Source: Aliihoeflea aestuarii (GTDB taxonomy: Bacteria > Pseudomonadota > Alphaproteobacteria > Rhizobiales > Rhizobiaceae). Taken from it: a DNA stretch of 64,000 nucleotides. Location of the stretch: assembly GCF_024105665.1 (NCBI RefSeq), contig NZ_JAAAMK010000001.1, forward strand, positions 124,001 through 188,000. Reading direction: 5' to 3'. Positions 46,231-55,073 of the stretch are shown one piece after another (positions within the stretch are counted from its first letter, which is position 1; each line of letters starts with the position of its first letter). The translations under genes and the position numbers were made by a program. The notes beneath the pieces were generated by a model, which did no database searches, was not told where the DNA came from, and worked only from the letters and a program-made list of their open reading frames with translations.

Positions 46231-47469
46231 TCATTGCGTGGCGCACACGCCGCTGACGCGGCGCAGGATGTCGCTTCGTTTCAGGAACTCCGGATCGAAT
46301 TCAGCGCCCAGCCCCGGCCCGGCGAGCGGGGCGATATAGCCGTTCTCGACCTTCGGAATGTCCGTCATCGCCGTCCGATAGAAACCGTCCAGATGAGAGC
46401 GAACCGTTTCGGCGATCAATCCGTTCGGCGCATGCGCCAGGAGATGGAGATTGGCCAGAAGCGTGACCGGTCCGGTGCAGTCGTGCGGAGCGATCGGCCG
46501 ATCGAACGTGTCCGCCAGATGGGTGACGCGTTGCGCTTCGGACAGACCGCCGGTCCATGTCACGTCGAATGTCGCCACGTCCACGATGCCGCGCGTAAAG
46601 GCTTCGCGAAACCATTGCGTCGTGCCGAGATTTTCGCTCGCCGCCACCCGCGCGCCGGACTGCCGGCGAAATTCGGCAAGGTCGGAGAAATTGTCGAGCG
46701 CGATCGGGTCCTCGTGCCAAGTGATGCCGTAGTCGCTCAGCGCATTGGCGATCTCGATGGCCGGCGGCGCTTTCCACAGGCCGTGATACTCGATCATGAT
46801 CTCCATCCGGTCGCCGACGGCATTGCGGATCTGCTCGATCGGCCACAGCCCTTCACGTATCTGCTGCGGCGTGATGTGCATGCCACCATTGCGACGCGCG
46901 AAGACATCGAACGGCCAGATTTTCATGGCGCTGATGCCTTCGTCCAAGAGTTCCTGCGCCAGACGAGCGGGCTCGTAGACCTGCAACAGGAGATCTTCGT
47001 GACGGCCGATCCGGGCGGGCGGCGGCTCGTCCCGGCTGAAAATCTGCTGATTGTAGCCGGCGCGAACCTTGTTGTTGTATTCGCTGTTGGCGCAGGTGTT
47101 GTACATGCGGATCTTTTCGCGCGAGCGTCCGCCGAGCAGCGTATGGATCGGCTGGCCGGCAGCCTTGCCGCACAGATCCCACAGTGCGATGTCGACGGCG
47201 GAATTGCCGCGAATCTCGACGCTGCGCGTTGGAAATCCTTTGAAATTGTTTCCGACCTCGTCGCGCAGCGCCCGTGAGATGGCGGTTCGATCGATCGGAT
47301 TTTTGCCGAGAAGATAGGGCGCGCAGGTTTCATGCAAATAGGCGATGACCGCCAGCGGATTGCGGAACGTCTCGCCAAGGCCGACGAGACCTTCATCCGT
47401 GTGCAGGCGCACCCATACGATGTTGGAAAATTCCTCGACCTGAACGGTTTCAAGTCCGATGATCTTCAT
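46231..47469 (-). CDS. Enolase-superfamily dehydratase/racemase (mandelate racemase group), function unknown
   Basis: A 412-residue enzyme with the barrel of sugar-acid dehydratases: catalytic K183 in MKIWPFD, then E227-x-H229 (IMIEYHGLW), E253 (WHEDPI), E279 (AASENLG) and H329 (IAPHDCTGP). The D/E-x-H and PHDC motifs resemble galactonate-dehydratase relatives, so an aldonate or related acid sugar is a fair guess. It is not close enough to name a substrate. Followed upstream by two hydroxyacid dehydrogenase genes in the same direction. Confidence 0.85.
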   Translation of the reverse strand: MKIIGLETVQVEEFSNIVWVRLHTDEGLVGLGETFRNPLAVIAYLHETCAPYLLGKNPIDRTAISRALRDEVGNNFKGFPTRSVEIRGNSAVDIALWDLCGKAAGQPIHTLLGGRSREKIRMYNTCANSEYNNKVRAGYNQQIFSRDEPPPARIGRHEDLLLQVYEPARLAQELLDEGISAMKIWPFDVFARRNGGMHITPQQIREGLWPIEQIRNAVGDRMEIMIEYHGLWKAPPAIEIANALSDYGITWHEDPIALDNFSDLAEFRRQSGARVAASENLGTTQWFREAFTRGIVDVATFDVTWTGGLSEAQRVTHLADTFDRPIAPHDCTGPVTLLANLHLLAHAPNGLIAETVRSHLDGFYRTAMTDIPKVENGYIAPLAGPGLGAEFDPEFLKRSDILRRVSGVCATQ

Positions 47470-47481
47470 GCGCCCCTGCCC

Positions 47482-48477
47482 TTAATTTGCTTGTTCGAGA
47501 CGCGCGGCGCGCACCAGATCGTTCAAGGGCTGGCCTGAAAGAAGCGCATCGACATTCGCCGCCATCTCCTGCCCGCGCCTTCGCACAAGGCCGGTCGACC
47601 AGGCGGAGTTGTGCGGCGTCATGATGATGTTGGGCAGCGTTTCGAACGGCAGCGTCGCGGGGCGGCCCGTCGTCTCGCCGGGTCCTGGATACCGATACCA
47701 GGTGTCGATCACCGCACCGCCTATCACCCCTTCCTTCAAGGCGGAAAACAGCGCCTGCTCGTCGATGACCGGGCCGCGCCCGACATTGATGATCGTGGCA
47801 TCGGGCTTCATGGAAGCAAAGGCCGCCGCATCGACCAGCCCCTCGGTCTGCTCGTTCAGCGGCAGCGAGACAACGACGAAATCGCAACCGCCGTAGAAAT
47901 CCGCAAGGGCATTCATCGGGAAATACCGGTCGACATCGCCCGCCTCGGCAATAATGCTGCGGTTCGCCGCATGGACCTTCATGCCGAATGCCTTGGCCCG
48001 CCGCGCGATCGCCTTTCCGATATGGCCGTAGCCTAAAAGGCCGATCGTCATGTCGCCGATCTCGCGGCGCAAGGTCGACCGGGTTCCGGCGCGATGGGTC
48101 CAGTCTCCTTCCTTCAAGGCGGCGTGCGATTGTGCGATCGGAACCTGCCGAAGGAGTATCGCCGCCATCACATATTCGGCGATGGCATCGCCGTGGCCGA
48201 AACAATTACAGACGGCGAGTTGCGCAGGCAGGCGGTCGAGATCGATCTTGTCGTAACCCGCCGCGCAGACCTGATAGAGAAGCGCGCGTTCCGGCAAAGG
48301 CATCGCGGCGCCGAACCGGTTGCCGATCAGGACATCGGCCTGACGATAGGCGCTTATGTCGGCTTGCGTTTCCAGCGCATCCGGCAGGATATCGACGCGA
48401 GCATCCGCCTTCAGGGCAGCTTTGAAATCCTGCGCGTAAATCGCGGCGGTTTCGCCGTGGATAACGATGTTCGTCAT
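47482..48477 (-). CDS. D-2-hydroxyacid dehydrogenase, NAD(P)-dependent
   Basis: A 331-residue D-isomer-specific dehydrogenase. The nucleotide motif is GLLGYGHIG (146-154). The catalytic Arg is in INVGRGPVIDE and the His in TPHNSAWS. The usual acid in the DVF-x-x-EP loop is altered here: the loop reads VIDTWYRYPGPGE, so the Glu position is shifted. The ATG 48477 is preceded by AGGTGCAGGG; a longer reading to 48507 has no ribosome site. Probable role: oxidation or reduction of a 2-hydroxy acid from sugar-acid breakdown. Confidence 0.88.
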   Translation of the reverse strand: MTNIVIHGETAAIYAQDFKAALKADARVDILPDALETQADISAYRQADVLIGNRFGAAMPLPERALLYQVCAAGYDKIDLDRLPAQLAVCNCFGHGDAIAEYVMAAILLRQVPIAQSHAALKEGDWTHRAGTRSTLRREIGDMTIGLLGYGHIGKAIARRAKAFGMKVHAANRSIIAEAGDVDRYFPMNALADFYGGCDFVVVSLPLNEQTEGLVDAAAFASMKPDATIINVGRGPVIDEQALFSALKEGVIGGAVIDTWYRYPGPGETTGRPATLPFETLPNIIMTPHNSAWSTGLVRRRGQEMAANVDALLSGQPLNDLVRAARLEQAN

Positions 48478-48522
48478 TGCCCTGCACCTTTCTGCATAAT
48501 TCTTCATTGGACGCGCCGCGCC

Positions 48523-49572
48523 CTATCTGGCGACCGGCAGGGAAACCGCGAGCCTGTCCGCCCATGGCCGCAGCGCACCGACGATCCCGTCGCTCAATTC
48601 CAGCCCGTCGCGCATCTGCCGCGCCCTGCGATGAAGCGCTCCGTCGCCCGGCACGCGCACGGGCCTTTGCGGATCGATCGCGCGCGATTGCCGCGTCTCG
48701 CGCGCCATGAGGTCGGTCTCGTCGAGGAAGGCCTCACGCCCGCCGAACGCGGCCGGGTCGATGATCTGAAGAAAGAAGCCCTGCGTCTTTTCTCCTGTCG
48801 CTCGCCCCCATCCCGGCAGGCCGAGCGACAATGCGCTAACCAGCATCGCCAGTGCGTAGCCCTTGTAGCCGTGCTCGGCGCCGCCGAGCGGTAAAATAGA
48901 ACCCGGCGGATCGGTGTCGAGCACGGTCGGATCGTCCGTCACCTCGCCCGTATTGGACAGGAGCGCCGGCCATGGAAGGCGTTCGCCGCGTGCCTTGGCG
49001 CGTCCGGCAAATCCGTTGCTCGTCAATGACGTCGTGGTATCGATCAGGATCGGATCGCCGCGCGTGGGAAGCCCCGCCGCGACCGGTTCGCTGGTCAACA
49101 CCGGATCGAGTCCACCAAAAGGCGCGACGCTGCGCACCTTCGAATCCGTTGCCCAGATGATGCCGAGATAACCGTGCCGCGTGATCGACGGCAGATAGAC
49201 CTGTAGCGCGCCGATATGCTGGCTGCGGCGCACGGCGGCGCTGACGACGCCCTGCTCCGGCACCAGATCGAGTGCGGATTCGATGGCGCGCTCGACGACC
49301 CAATGGCCGGGCATCATGCGCCCGTCGAACATCAGGCAGCCGCCGCGCCGCGATATCGTTTCGATGTCGCCGGAAAGCGTGGTGAGCCCCTGATCGATCT
49401 CGCGCAGATAGCGCGGCAATTGCGCCATGCCGTGCGTGTCGTGGCCGGCAAGGTCGGCATCCACGATCCGCCCGGAGACAACCGAAGCGATCCGCGGCTC
49501 AAGCCCCAGCGCCTCCAGACATTCGACCGCAAAGGAGCGGACCTGCTCGTGATCGTAGATCTGACTGCTCAT
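48523..49572 (-). CDS. LDH2/MDH2-type (Ldh family) oxidoreductase
   Basis: A 349-residue member of the malate/L-lactate dehydrogenase 2 family, unrelated in fold to classical dehydrogenases. It has ADLAGHDTHGMAQLPRYL at the N-terminus (H44, H47 region), the substrate-loop SQHIGALQVY, and the NAD(P) segment PLGGAEHGYKGYALAMLV. Members reduce or oxidise 2-hydroxy/2-oxo acids, including ureidoglycolate, diketogulonate and piperideine-carboxylate. First gene of the minus-strand diacid block; a palindrome lies upstream. Confidence 0.88.
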   Translation of the reverse strand: MSSQIYDHEQVRSFAVECLEALGLEPRIASVVSGRIVDADLAGHDTHGMAQLPRYLREIDQGLTTLSGDIETISRRGGCLMFDGRMMPGHWVVERAIESALDLVPEQGVVSAAVRRSQHIGALQVYLPSITRHGYLGIIWATDSKVRSVAPFGGLDPVLTSEPVAAGLPTRGDPILIDTTTSLTSNGFAGRAKARGERLPWPALLSNTGEVTDDPTVLDTDPPGSILPLGGAEHGYKGYALAMLVSALSLGLPGWGRATGEKTQGFFLQIIDPAAFGGREAFLDETDLMARETRQSRAIDPQRPVRVPGDGALHRRARQMRDGLELSDGIVGALRPWADRLAVSLPVAR

Positions 49573-49743
49573 GGACGCGCGAATCCCTCCCGGATCAAAT
49601 GCCGGGCGGCGATATTCCTGCGTCCGGCGCGCCAGACATATGATGACTAAATTTCAATGTCAACGTAACGTCAAATGCCGTAAGTCATCTATCCACTTGT
49701 TGAAACTTTGTAATTTCGAATTGCCTGTTGAGCTTTCAAGCTC

Positions 49744-49756
49744 ATCATATTATGAT
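49744..49756. promoter_or_regulatory. Perfect ATCATA-T-TATGAT palindrome
   Basis: A 13-base perfect palindrome in the 239-base gap between the LDH2 gene start and the Dpp ATPase stop. It shares its core with the sites before kdgD and the GntR gene, so it may be the operator for the first gene of the diacid block. The rest of this gap is AT-richer than its surroundings, and no gene is seen. Confidence 0.5.
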
Positions 49757-49811
49757 ATTCCCTACTACGACAATGCTCTAGGCATCGCCGGTCAGGCGCT
49801 TGCGTCCGCAC

Positions 49812-51410
49812 TTACAAATCCCCGGGAATCGCGGCGACGAGTTGGCGCGTGTAATCTCGTTGCGGATTTCGGAAAATGCGCGCCGGAGGGCCGGATTCGA
49901 CGACTTCGCCGCGATGCATGACCAATACCTCATCGCAAATCTGACTGGCAACGCGCAGATCGTGCGTGATGAAGATCATGGCCAGATGGCGTTCCCGCTG
50001 AACCTTTGCCAAAAGTTCGAGGATCTGGGCCTGGATGGATACGTCGAGCGCCGATACGGCCTCGTCCGCGATGATGAGGTCGGGATCGCACATCAGGGCG
50101 CGCGCGATGCCGATGCGCTGGCGTTGGCCGCCTGAGAATTCATGCGGATAGCGATCGAAGGCGGAGGGATCGAGCCCCACCTGGGCAAGGATGTCGCGTG
50201 CCTTTTCGCGCGCTGCGCCGCCCGGCATGCCGTGCGCGATCGGCCCGACGACAAGGGACGTGCCCACCGTCTGGCGCGGATTGAGCGAGGCGAACGGGTC
50301 CTGAAAGATCATCTGGATGCGCAGGCGATAGGGATGAAACTCCTTTTCGCTCATGGCCAGAATGTCCTTGCCGTCGAACTCGATGCTGCCGCCATCCGCG
50401 TCCGACAGGCGCATCAGCACCTTGCCCATCGTCGATTTGCCGGAGCCGCTTTCACCGACCACGCCCAGCGTCTTGCCCCTGTGCAGTTCGAAGGCCACGT
50501 TGCTGACCGCGTGGACCGTTCGTTCCTTCCTGAAAAGCCCGCCCTTGAGGTGGTAGGTCTTCTCCAGCCCCTCGACCTTCAGCACGATCGGAGGCGCCTG
50601 ACCGGCTTCGGCATCGTGTTCGCGAAGGCGCGGCACGGCTGCGATCAGCCTTTTCGTATAGGGATGCTCGGGCGCGCGCAGCACCTGTTCGGCACTACCC
50701 TGCTCGACGAGATCGCCCTTCTCCATCACGACCACCCGGTCGGCGATATCGGCCACGACACCGAAATCGTGGGTGATGAACATGACGCTCATGCCCTTGC
50801 GACGCTGGATGCGGCGGATGAGTTCGAGAATCTGGGCCTGCGTCGTCACGTCGAGTGCGGTCGTCGGCTCGTCCGCGATCAGGATATCCGGATCGAGCGC
50901 GAGCGCGATGGCGATCATGATCCGCTGTCTTTGCCCGCCGGACAGGCGGAAGGGATATTGATGCCGTAGCAATTCAGGGTCGGGCAGACCGACCTCGGTT
51001 ATGAGTTCGAGCACTTTGGCGTCGCGTTTGGCCGAATCCTTCCAGCCATGCGCGACCAGCGTCTCGTCGATCTGCGCGCCGACCGTCATCAGCGGATTGA
51101 GGGCGGAAAGCGGATCCTGGAAGATCATCGACAGCGACTTGCCGCGAAGATCGCGCCGGGCGCGCTCAGGCAAGGTCAAAAGGTCGTCGCCCCTGAAATG
51201 GATGCTACCGGACACCACCTTCATCGCCGGCGAGAGCAATCCCATGACCGTGCTGGCGGTGACGGACTTGCCCGAGCCCGACTCCCCGATGATGCACAGG
51301 ATCTCTCCCGCATTGAGGTCGAAATTGACGTCCTTCACCGCATATTGCCGGTCCATGCCGGACGGCAGGGACACGGTGAGGCCTTTGACGGACAGAACGG
51401 CTTCGCTCAT
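49812..51410 (-). CDS. Fused double ABC ATPase (DppD-DppF type), second system
   Basis: A 532-residue protein with two ATPase domains: Walker [10 protein letters not shown] near 43, [11 protein letters not shown] and [11 protein letters not shown] in the first; GESGSGKST near 320, FSGGQRQRI and [12 protein letters not shown] in the second. Same fused layout as the copy at 30437-32098, but only moderately alike outside the motifs. The ATG 51410 is preceded by AAAGGGCAT. It is last in the second Dpp operon. Confidence 0.93.
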   Translation of the reverse strand: MSEAVLSVKGLTVSLPSGMDRQYAVKDVNFDLNAGEILCIIGESGSGKSVTASTVMGLLSPAMKVVSGSIHFRGDDLLTLPERARRDLRGKSLSMIFQDPLSALNPLMTVGAQIDETLVAHGWKDSAKRDAKVLELITEVGLPDPELLRHQYPFRLSGGQRQRIMIAIALALDPDILIADEPTTALDVTTQAQILELIRRIQRRKGMSVMFITHDFGVVADIADRVVVMEKGDLVEQGSAEQVLRAPEHPYTKRLIAAVPRLREHDAEAGQAPPIVLKVEGLEKTYHLKGGLFRKERTVHAVSNVAFELHRGKTLGVVGESGSGKSTMGKVLMRLSDADGGSIEFDGKDILAMSEKEFHPYRLRIQMIFQDPFASLNPRQTVGTSLVVGPIAHGMPGGAAREKARDILAQVGLDPSAFDRYPHEFSGGQRQRIGIARALMCDPDLIIADEAVSALDVSIQAQILELLAKVQRERHLAMIFITHDLRVASQICDEVLVMHRGEVVESGPPARIFRNPQRDYTRQLVAAIPGDL

Positions 51411-51438
51411 GGGATGCCCTTTGCGGATCGGTTGACGA

Positions 51439-51789
51439 TCAGGGTTTAGGAACGACGGTCGCGACTTTGCGGAACGGCGACAGCACTTCCAGCCACGGCG
51501 CGACGCCCTTCGGTACGCGGACGATCGAGCCGGGTCCGATATCCTGCAGATCGCCCTCGCCGAGCCGTAGCTTCGCCTCGCCCTGCAGAACCACGAAGGT
51601 TTCTTCCAGATCGCGCGGCGGGTAAGCGTATACGCCCGGCTCGGCGATCCAGACCGCCACCTTCGTCGCGGTCTCGGACGCGCCATCGTCTTCCCAGATC
51701 AGGCGGCGATACGATTTGGCCTTGCCATCTTCGGCATCGAGGCCAGGGGTCAGGTTTTCATCGGCGGAAATATGGGTCACGTTGCTCAT
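51439..51789 (-). CDS. Small cupin-domain protein
   Basis: A 116-residue single cupin. The core is PGVYAYPPRDLEETFVVLQGEAKLRLGEGDLQDIGPGSIVRVPKG; the usual first-motif histidines are missing or replaced (ELEETF-type), so metal binding is uncertain. Such cupins (DUF861/EutQ-like) are found beside amine or sugar-acid catabolic genes. It lies between a flavin oxidase and the ATPase gene in the Dpp operon, an unusual place. Confidence 0.82.
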   Translation of the reverse strand: MSNVTHISADENLTPGLDAEDGKAKSYRRLIWEDDGASETATKVAVWIAEPGVYAYPPRDLEETFVVLQGEAKLRLGEGDLQDIGPGSIVRVPKGVAPWLEVLSPFRKVATVVPKP

Positions 51790-51801
51790 CGAAATTCCTT
51801 G

Positions 51802-53127
51802 TCAGGCGTGAGGTGGGAGGGGATCGCCCGCGAGCCGGGCGGTGAGATTTTCATAGTGGCGCATCTGGCGCAGCTTGAGCGCAGGCGCGACGGCCATCCA
51901 TGCCGGCGCGCGGTGCAGAGGCTCGATTTTGAGGTCGAGGTCCGCTTCGGGCGTGCCCTTGGCCCAGTCCGACAGGATGCCGCCGAGCATCGTGCCGGTC
52001 GGCACGCCACGCCCCGAAAGGCCGGTAAGCGCAACGACGCCCGGCGCAAGGCCGTAGAGCCGCGGCACCGTGCGGTACTGCATGTCGAGTTCGCCGAACC
52101 AGAGATATTCCCAGACGATGTCCTCGCGGATGTCCGGATGCAGCCATTTCAGCCGGTCGGCCAGAACCTCGCGGGTGTAGCCCTCGTCCTGCCCGCGTCG
52201 GCCCATCGGAAACATCGACGCGACGATGCGCCCGGTGCCGTCCCATTTGTAGACGTAGATGTCACCCCTTCCGTCATGCATCGTCGTGTTGCGCGGCAAG
52301 AGTTTTGCGCGCAATTCCGGGTCGAGCTGCCTCGTCGCCGCGACGAAGACGCGCTGGATGCGAAAGCTCTGGTCGAGCTTCGGCCAGCCGCCGACCGTAT
52401 AGGCGCCGGTCGTGAAGATCACGCGATCGGCAACGACGTGACCGTCGGGTGTCGTGACCTTCCAGCCGCTGCCGGCGCGCTCGCATCCTAAGACCGGCGA
52501 TCCGGGATGCACGCTTGCGCCTTCACGCAGCACCGCTCCAGCAAGACCACGCGCATAGGCGAGCGGCTGGAGATGGCCCGCTTCCTCATGATGCCAGCCG
52601 CCGAAAAAGCGCGGACTGCCTGTGATCGCCTCGGTTTCATGCCGATCGAGAACGCGCGTCCGGGCTCCAACGGCGTTGTAGCTTTCGGTCTTGGCGTGCA
52701 GCGCCGCCATCTGCCCGCGGCGCAGGGCGCCCATGACGTAGCCCTGCTGCACCCAGTCGCATTCGATGCCGTAGTCGCGAATATAGGCGGCTGCCTTGTC
52801 GTTGGCGCGCGTCTGGCGGGCGATGAGACGTTCGGCCCACTTCTCGCCCAGCATGCGGCGCAACTCGTCCAGCGAATAATGCGTGAAGGTGGGCGTGCAG
52901 TGCCCGGCATTTCGGCCCGAACCGCCGAAACCGACCTCCTCGCGTTCCAGCACGACGACGGACGCGCCCGAGCGCGCCAGTTCCAGCGCGGTCGTAAGGC
53001 CCGTATAGCCGGCACCGACGATGCAGACATCGGCTCGCGCCTCTCCCCGAAGCGGCTCCATTGCAGGCGCCGCCGGGGCGGTTGCGTACCAGAGCGAGCG
53101 GTCGAAGGGGGAGAAGCGCGACGTCAT
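51802..53127 (-). CDS. FAD-dependent amine oxidoreductase (DAO family, PuuB-like)
   Basis: A 441-residue DAO-type flavoprotein. The FAD motif VCIVGAGYTGLTTALELARSG is near 34-54 and FGGSGRNAGHCTP is the N-terminal flavin loop of gamma-glutamylputrescine oxidase-like enzymes. ELDMQYRTVPRL and a C-terminal GLSGRGVPTGTMLGG complete the family pattern. It overlaps the permease stop by ATGA, so it is translated with the transporter. Expected chemistry: oxidation of a secondary or primary amine in the imported compound. Confidence 0.9.
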   Translation of the reverse strand: MTSRFSPFDRSLWYATAPAAPAMEPLRGEARADVCIVGAGYTGLTTALELARSGASVVVLEREEVGFGGSGRNAGHCTPTFTHYSLDELRRMLGEKWAERLIARQTRANDKAAAYIRDYGIECDWVQQGYVMGALRRGQMAALHAKTESYNAVGARTRVLDRHETEAITGSPRFFGGWHHEEAGHLQPLAYARGLAGAVLREGASVHPGSPVLGCERAGSGWKVTTPDGHVVADRVIFTTGAYTVGGWPKLDQSFRIQRVFVAATRQLDPELRAKLLPRNTTMHDGRGDIYVYKWDGTGRIVASMFPMGRRGQDEGYTREVLADRLKWLHPDIREDIVWEYLWFGELDMQYRTVPRLYGLAPGVVALTGLSGRGVPTGTMLGGILSDWAKGTPEADLDLKIEPLHRAPAWMAVAPALKLRQMRHYENLTARLAGDPLPPHA

Positions 53128-54011
53128 GCCCGGTGATCCGCCCGTGCATCGAGCGCATCGCGCAAGCCGTCGCCGATGAAGTTGAACCCGGTGACGGCCA
53201 GGGTGATGGCGACGCCCGGCACGATGGCGAGCCAGGGCGCGCTGGCGAGATATTGCTGCGCGCCGTTCAGCATGTTGCCCCAGCTCGGCAGCGGCGGCTG
53301 GATGCCGTAGCCGAGGAAGCTGATATAGGCTTCCATCAGGATCGCGCGGGCGACCGTCAGGGTCGCGGCCACCATGATCGGCCCCATCACGTTCGGCAGG
53401 AGTTCGCGGAACATGATGTGGCTGCGCGACAGGCCGAGCATTCGCGCCGCCATTACGAAATCGCGGTCGCGGTAGGAACGGATTTCCGCCTCGACGATGC
53501 GCGCGACCTCCATCCAGCTCGTGAGCGCGATGATGAGGGTGATCATCATCGCGCTGGGGCTGACGAAGGCGGCGAGTGTCAACAGCAGGAAAATCGCCGG
53601 GAACGACAAGAACGCATCGACGAGCCGCATCAAGGACGCGCCGAGGCGGCCGCCCGAATAGCCGGCGATCACGCCGATCAGAACCCCGATCACGGTCGAG
53701 ATCAGCATCGCCGCGAAGCCGACGATCAAGGATGTCTGGCCGGCCACGAAAAGTCGCGCGGCAATGTCGCGGCCGAGCGGATCGGTGCCGAAGATATGCG
53801 CGCCCGTTCCCGGCGGCGCGAAGCGCGCGCGCAGGTCGATATAGAGTTCGTCGAAGGGGAGAAGATACGGGCCGAAGAAGCAGGCCAGCGTCAGCACGAA
53901 GATCATCACCAGGCCGATGAGCGCCAGCCGGTTGCGGCTGAACCGGCGGAACGCGCGGCTTCGCCAGAAGCGTTGGCGGGGTGCGGGGTGCGCGGGAGAA
54001 GCGAGTGTCAT
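53124..54011 (-). CDS. ABC transporter permease, DppC type, second system
   Basis: A 295-residue permease with IFGTDPLGRDIAARLFVAGQTSLI and the EAA-type loop DFVMAARMLGLSRSHIMFRELLPN. Its stop codon lies within the ATG of the flavin oxidase gene (ATGA), and 13 bases separate it from the DppB gene. Confidence 0.94.
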   Translation of the reverse strand: MTLASPAHPAPRQRFWRSRAFRRFSRNRLALIGLVMIFVLTLACFFGPYLLPFDELYIDLRARFAPPGTGAHIFGTDPLGRDIAARLFVAGQTSLIVGFAAMLISTVIGVLIGVIAGYSGGRLGASLMRLVDAFLSFPAIFLLLTLAAFVSPSAMMITLIIALTSWMEVARIVEAEIRSYRDRDFVMAARMLGLSRSHIMFRELLPNVMGPIMVAATLTVARAILMEAYISFLGYGIQPPLPSWGNMLNGAQQYLASAPWLAIVPGVAITLAVTGFNFIGDGLRDALDARADHRA

Positions 54012-54024
54012 CTTGTGGCTCCTC

Positions 54025-54975
54025 TCAATCCAGACGAATGCGGGGGTCGACCAGCGCGACGAAGATGTCGGCCAGAAGGTTGCAGACGATCACGAGGATC
54101 GCGGAGAACATCAAAAGTCCCATCACCACCGGATAGTCGTTGTAGCCGAGGCTATCGAGGAACAGGCGCCCCATGCCCGGCCAGGTGAAAACCGTTTCCG
54201 TCACCAGCGCGCCGCTCAGAAGTGTCGGCAGTTGCAGGCCCGCAAGCGTGATCATCGGCACCATGGCGTTGCCGACGATGTGCTTCATCAGAACCCGGCG
54301 CGGCGGCAGGCCCTTTGCCTTGGCGGTGCGAACGAAGTCCTGCCCCAGAACGTCCAGCGTGGCGGATCGCATGTAGCGGCTCCAGACCGCGACATTTACC
54401 AGCGCCAGAACGACCGCCGGCATCACCAGATGGATGGCATAATCGCCCAGCGAGCCGTCGCCGATCGTGTACATATTGCCGGCCGGGAACCAGCCGAGCT
54501 GCAACGAGAAGACGTAGATCGCGACAAGGCCGAACCAGAAGGTCGGGATCGACAGTGCCACCATGGCGAAGATCGTGGCGCCGTAGTCGAAGGGCGAGCC
54601 TTCCTTCAGCGCACTGCGAATTCCGATCCAGCCGCCGATCGCGACGGACAAAAGTGTGGATGCCCCCATCAGCAGGAGCGTCGCGAAGAGGTGACCGGCA
54701 ATCACGTCGAGCACCGGGCGGCCATCGCGAAAGCTGTTGCCCCAGTCGCCTCGCAAGAGCCGGCCGAACCAATCGAGATACTGGACGATCAGCGGCCGGT
54801 TCAGGCCCATCTGTTCAGCCAGACGGTCGAGCGCCTCCTTGGTCATGCCCGGCGTGAGCGCATATTGCGACAACGGTCCGCCGGGCGCCAGATTGAGCAC
54901 GAAGAACCCGATAAGGGATACGAGGACCAGCAAGATCAGGCTTTGCCAGAACCGGGAAAGCAGATAGCGCAGCAT
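54025..54975 (-). CDS. ABC transporter permease, DppB type, second system
   Basis: A 316-residue permease with an N-terminal YLLSRFWQSLILLVLVSLIG helix, LAPGGPL segment and the EAA loop VLGQDFVRTAKAKGLPPRR. I prefer the ATG at 54975 (6 bases after CGGAG); a TTG at 54981 is directly upstream in frame. A hairpin separates it from the binding-protein gene. Confidence 0.93.
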   Translation of the reverse strand: MLRYLLSRFWQSLILLVLVSLIGFFVLNLAPGGPLSQYALTPGMTKEALDRLAEQMGLNRPLIVQYLDWFGRLLRGDWGNSFRDGRPVLDVIAGHLFATLLLMGASTLLSVAIGGWIGIRSALKEGSPFDYGATIFAMVALSIPTFWFGLVAIYVFSLQLGWFPAGNMYTIGDGSLGDYAIHLVMPAVVLALVNVAVWSRYMRSATLDVLGQDFVRTAKAKGLPPRRVLMKHIVGNAMVPMITLAGLQLPTLLSGALVTETVFTWPGMGRLFLDSLGYNDYPVVMGLLMFSAILVIVCNLLADIFVALVDPRIRLD

Positions 54976-54998
54976 CGACAACTCCGAATGTTTGCCGG

Positions 54999-55020
54999 AA
55001 GGACCGCCGGGGCGGCCCTT
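54999..55020 (-). terminator. Intergenic hairpin after the second Dpp-type binding protein
   Basis: AAGGGCCGCC pairs with GGCGGTCCTT (minus strand; 54999-55020, with one G-U pair and the innermost C bases as loop) between the binding-protein stop and DppB start. It is GC-rich and without a T run. Confidence 0.55.
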
Positions 55021-55073
55021 CGCGACCGGACATCGTCCCGGCCCGTCCTATGGGCGGGCTGGAACAGGCGACG

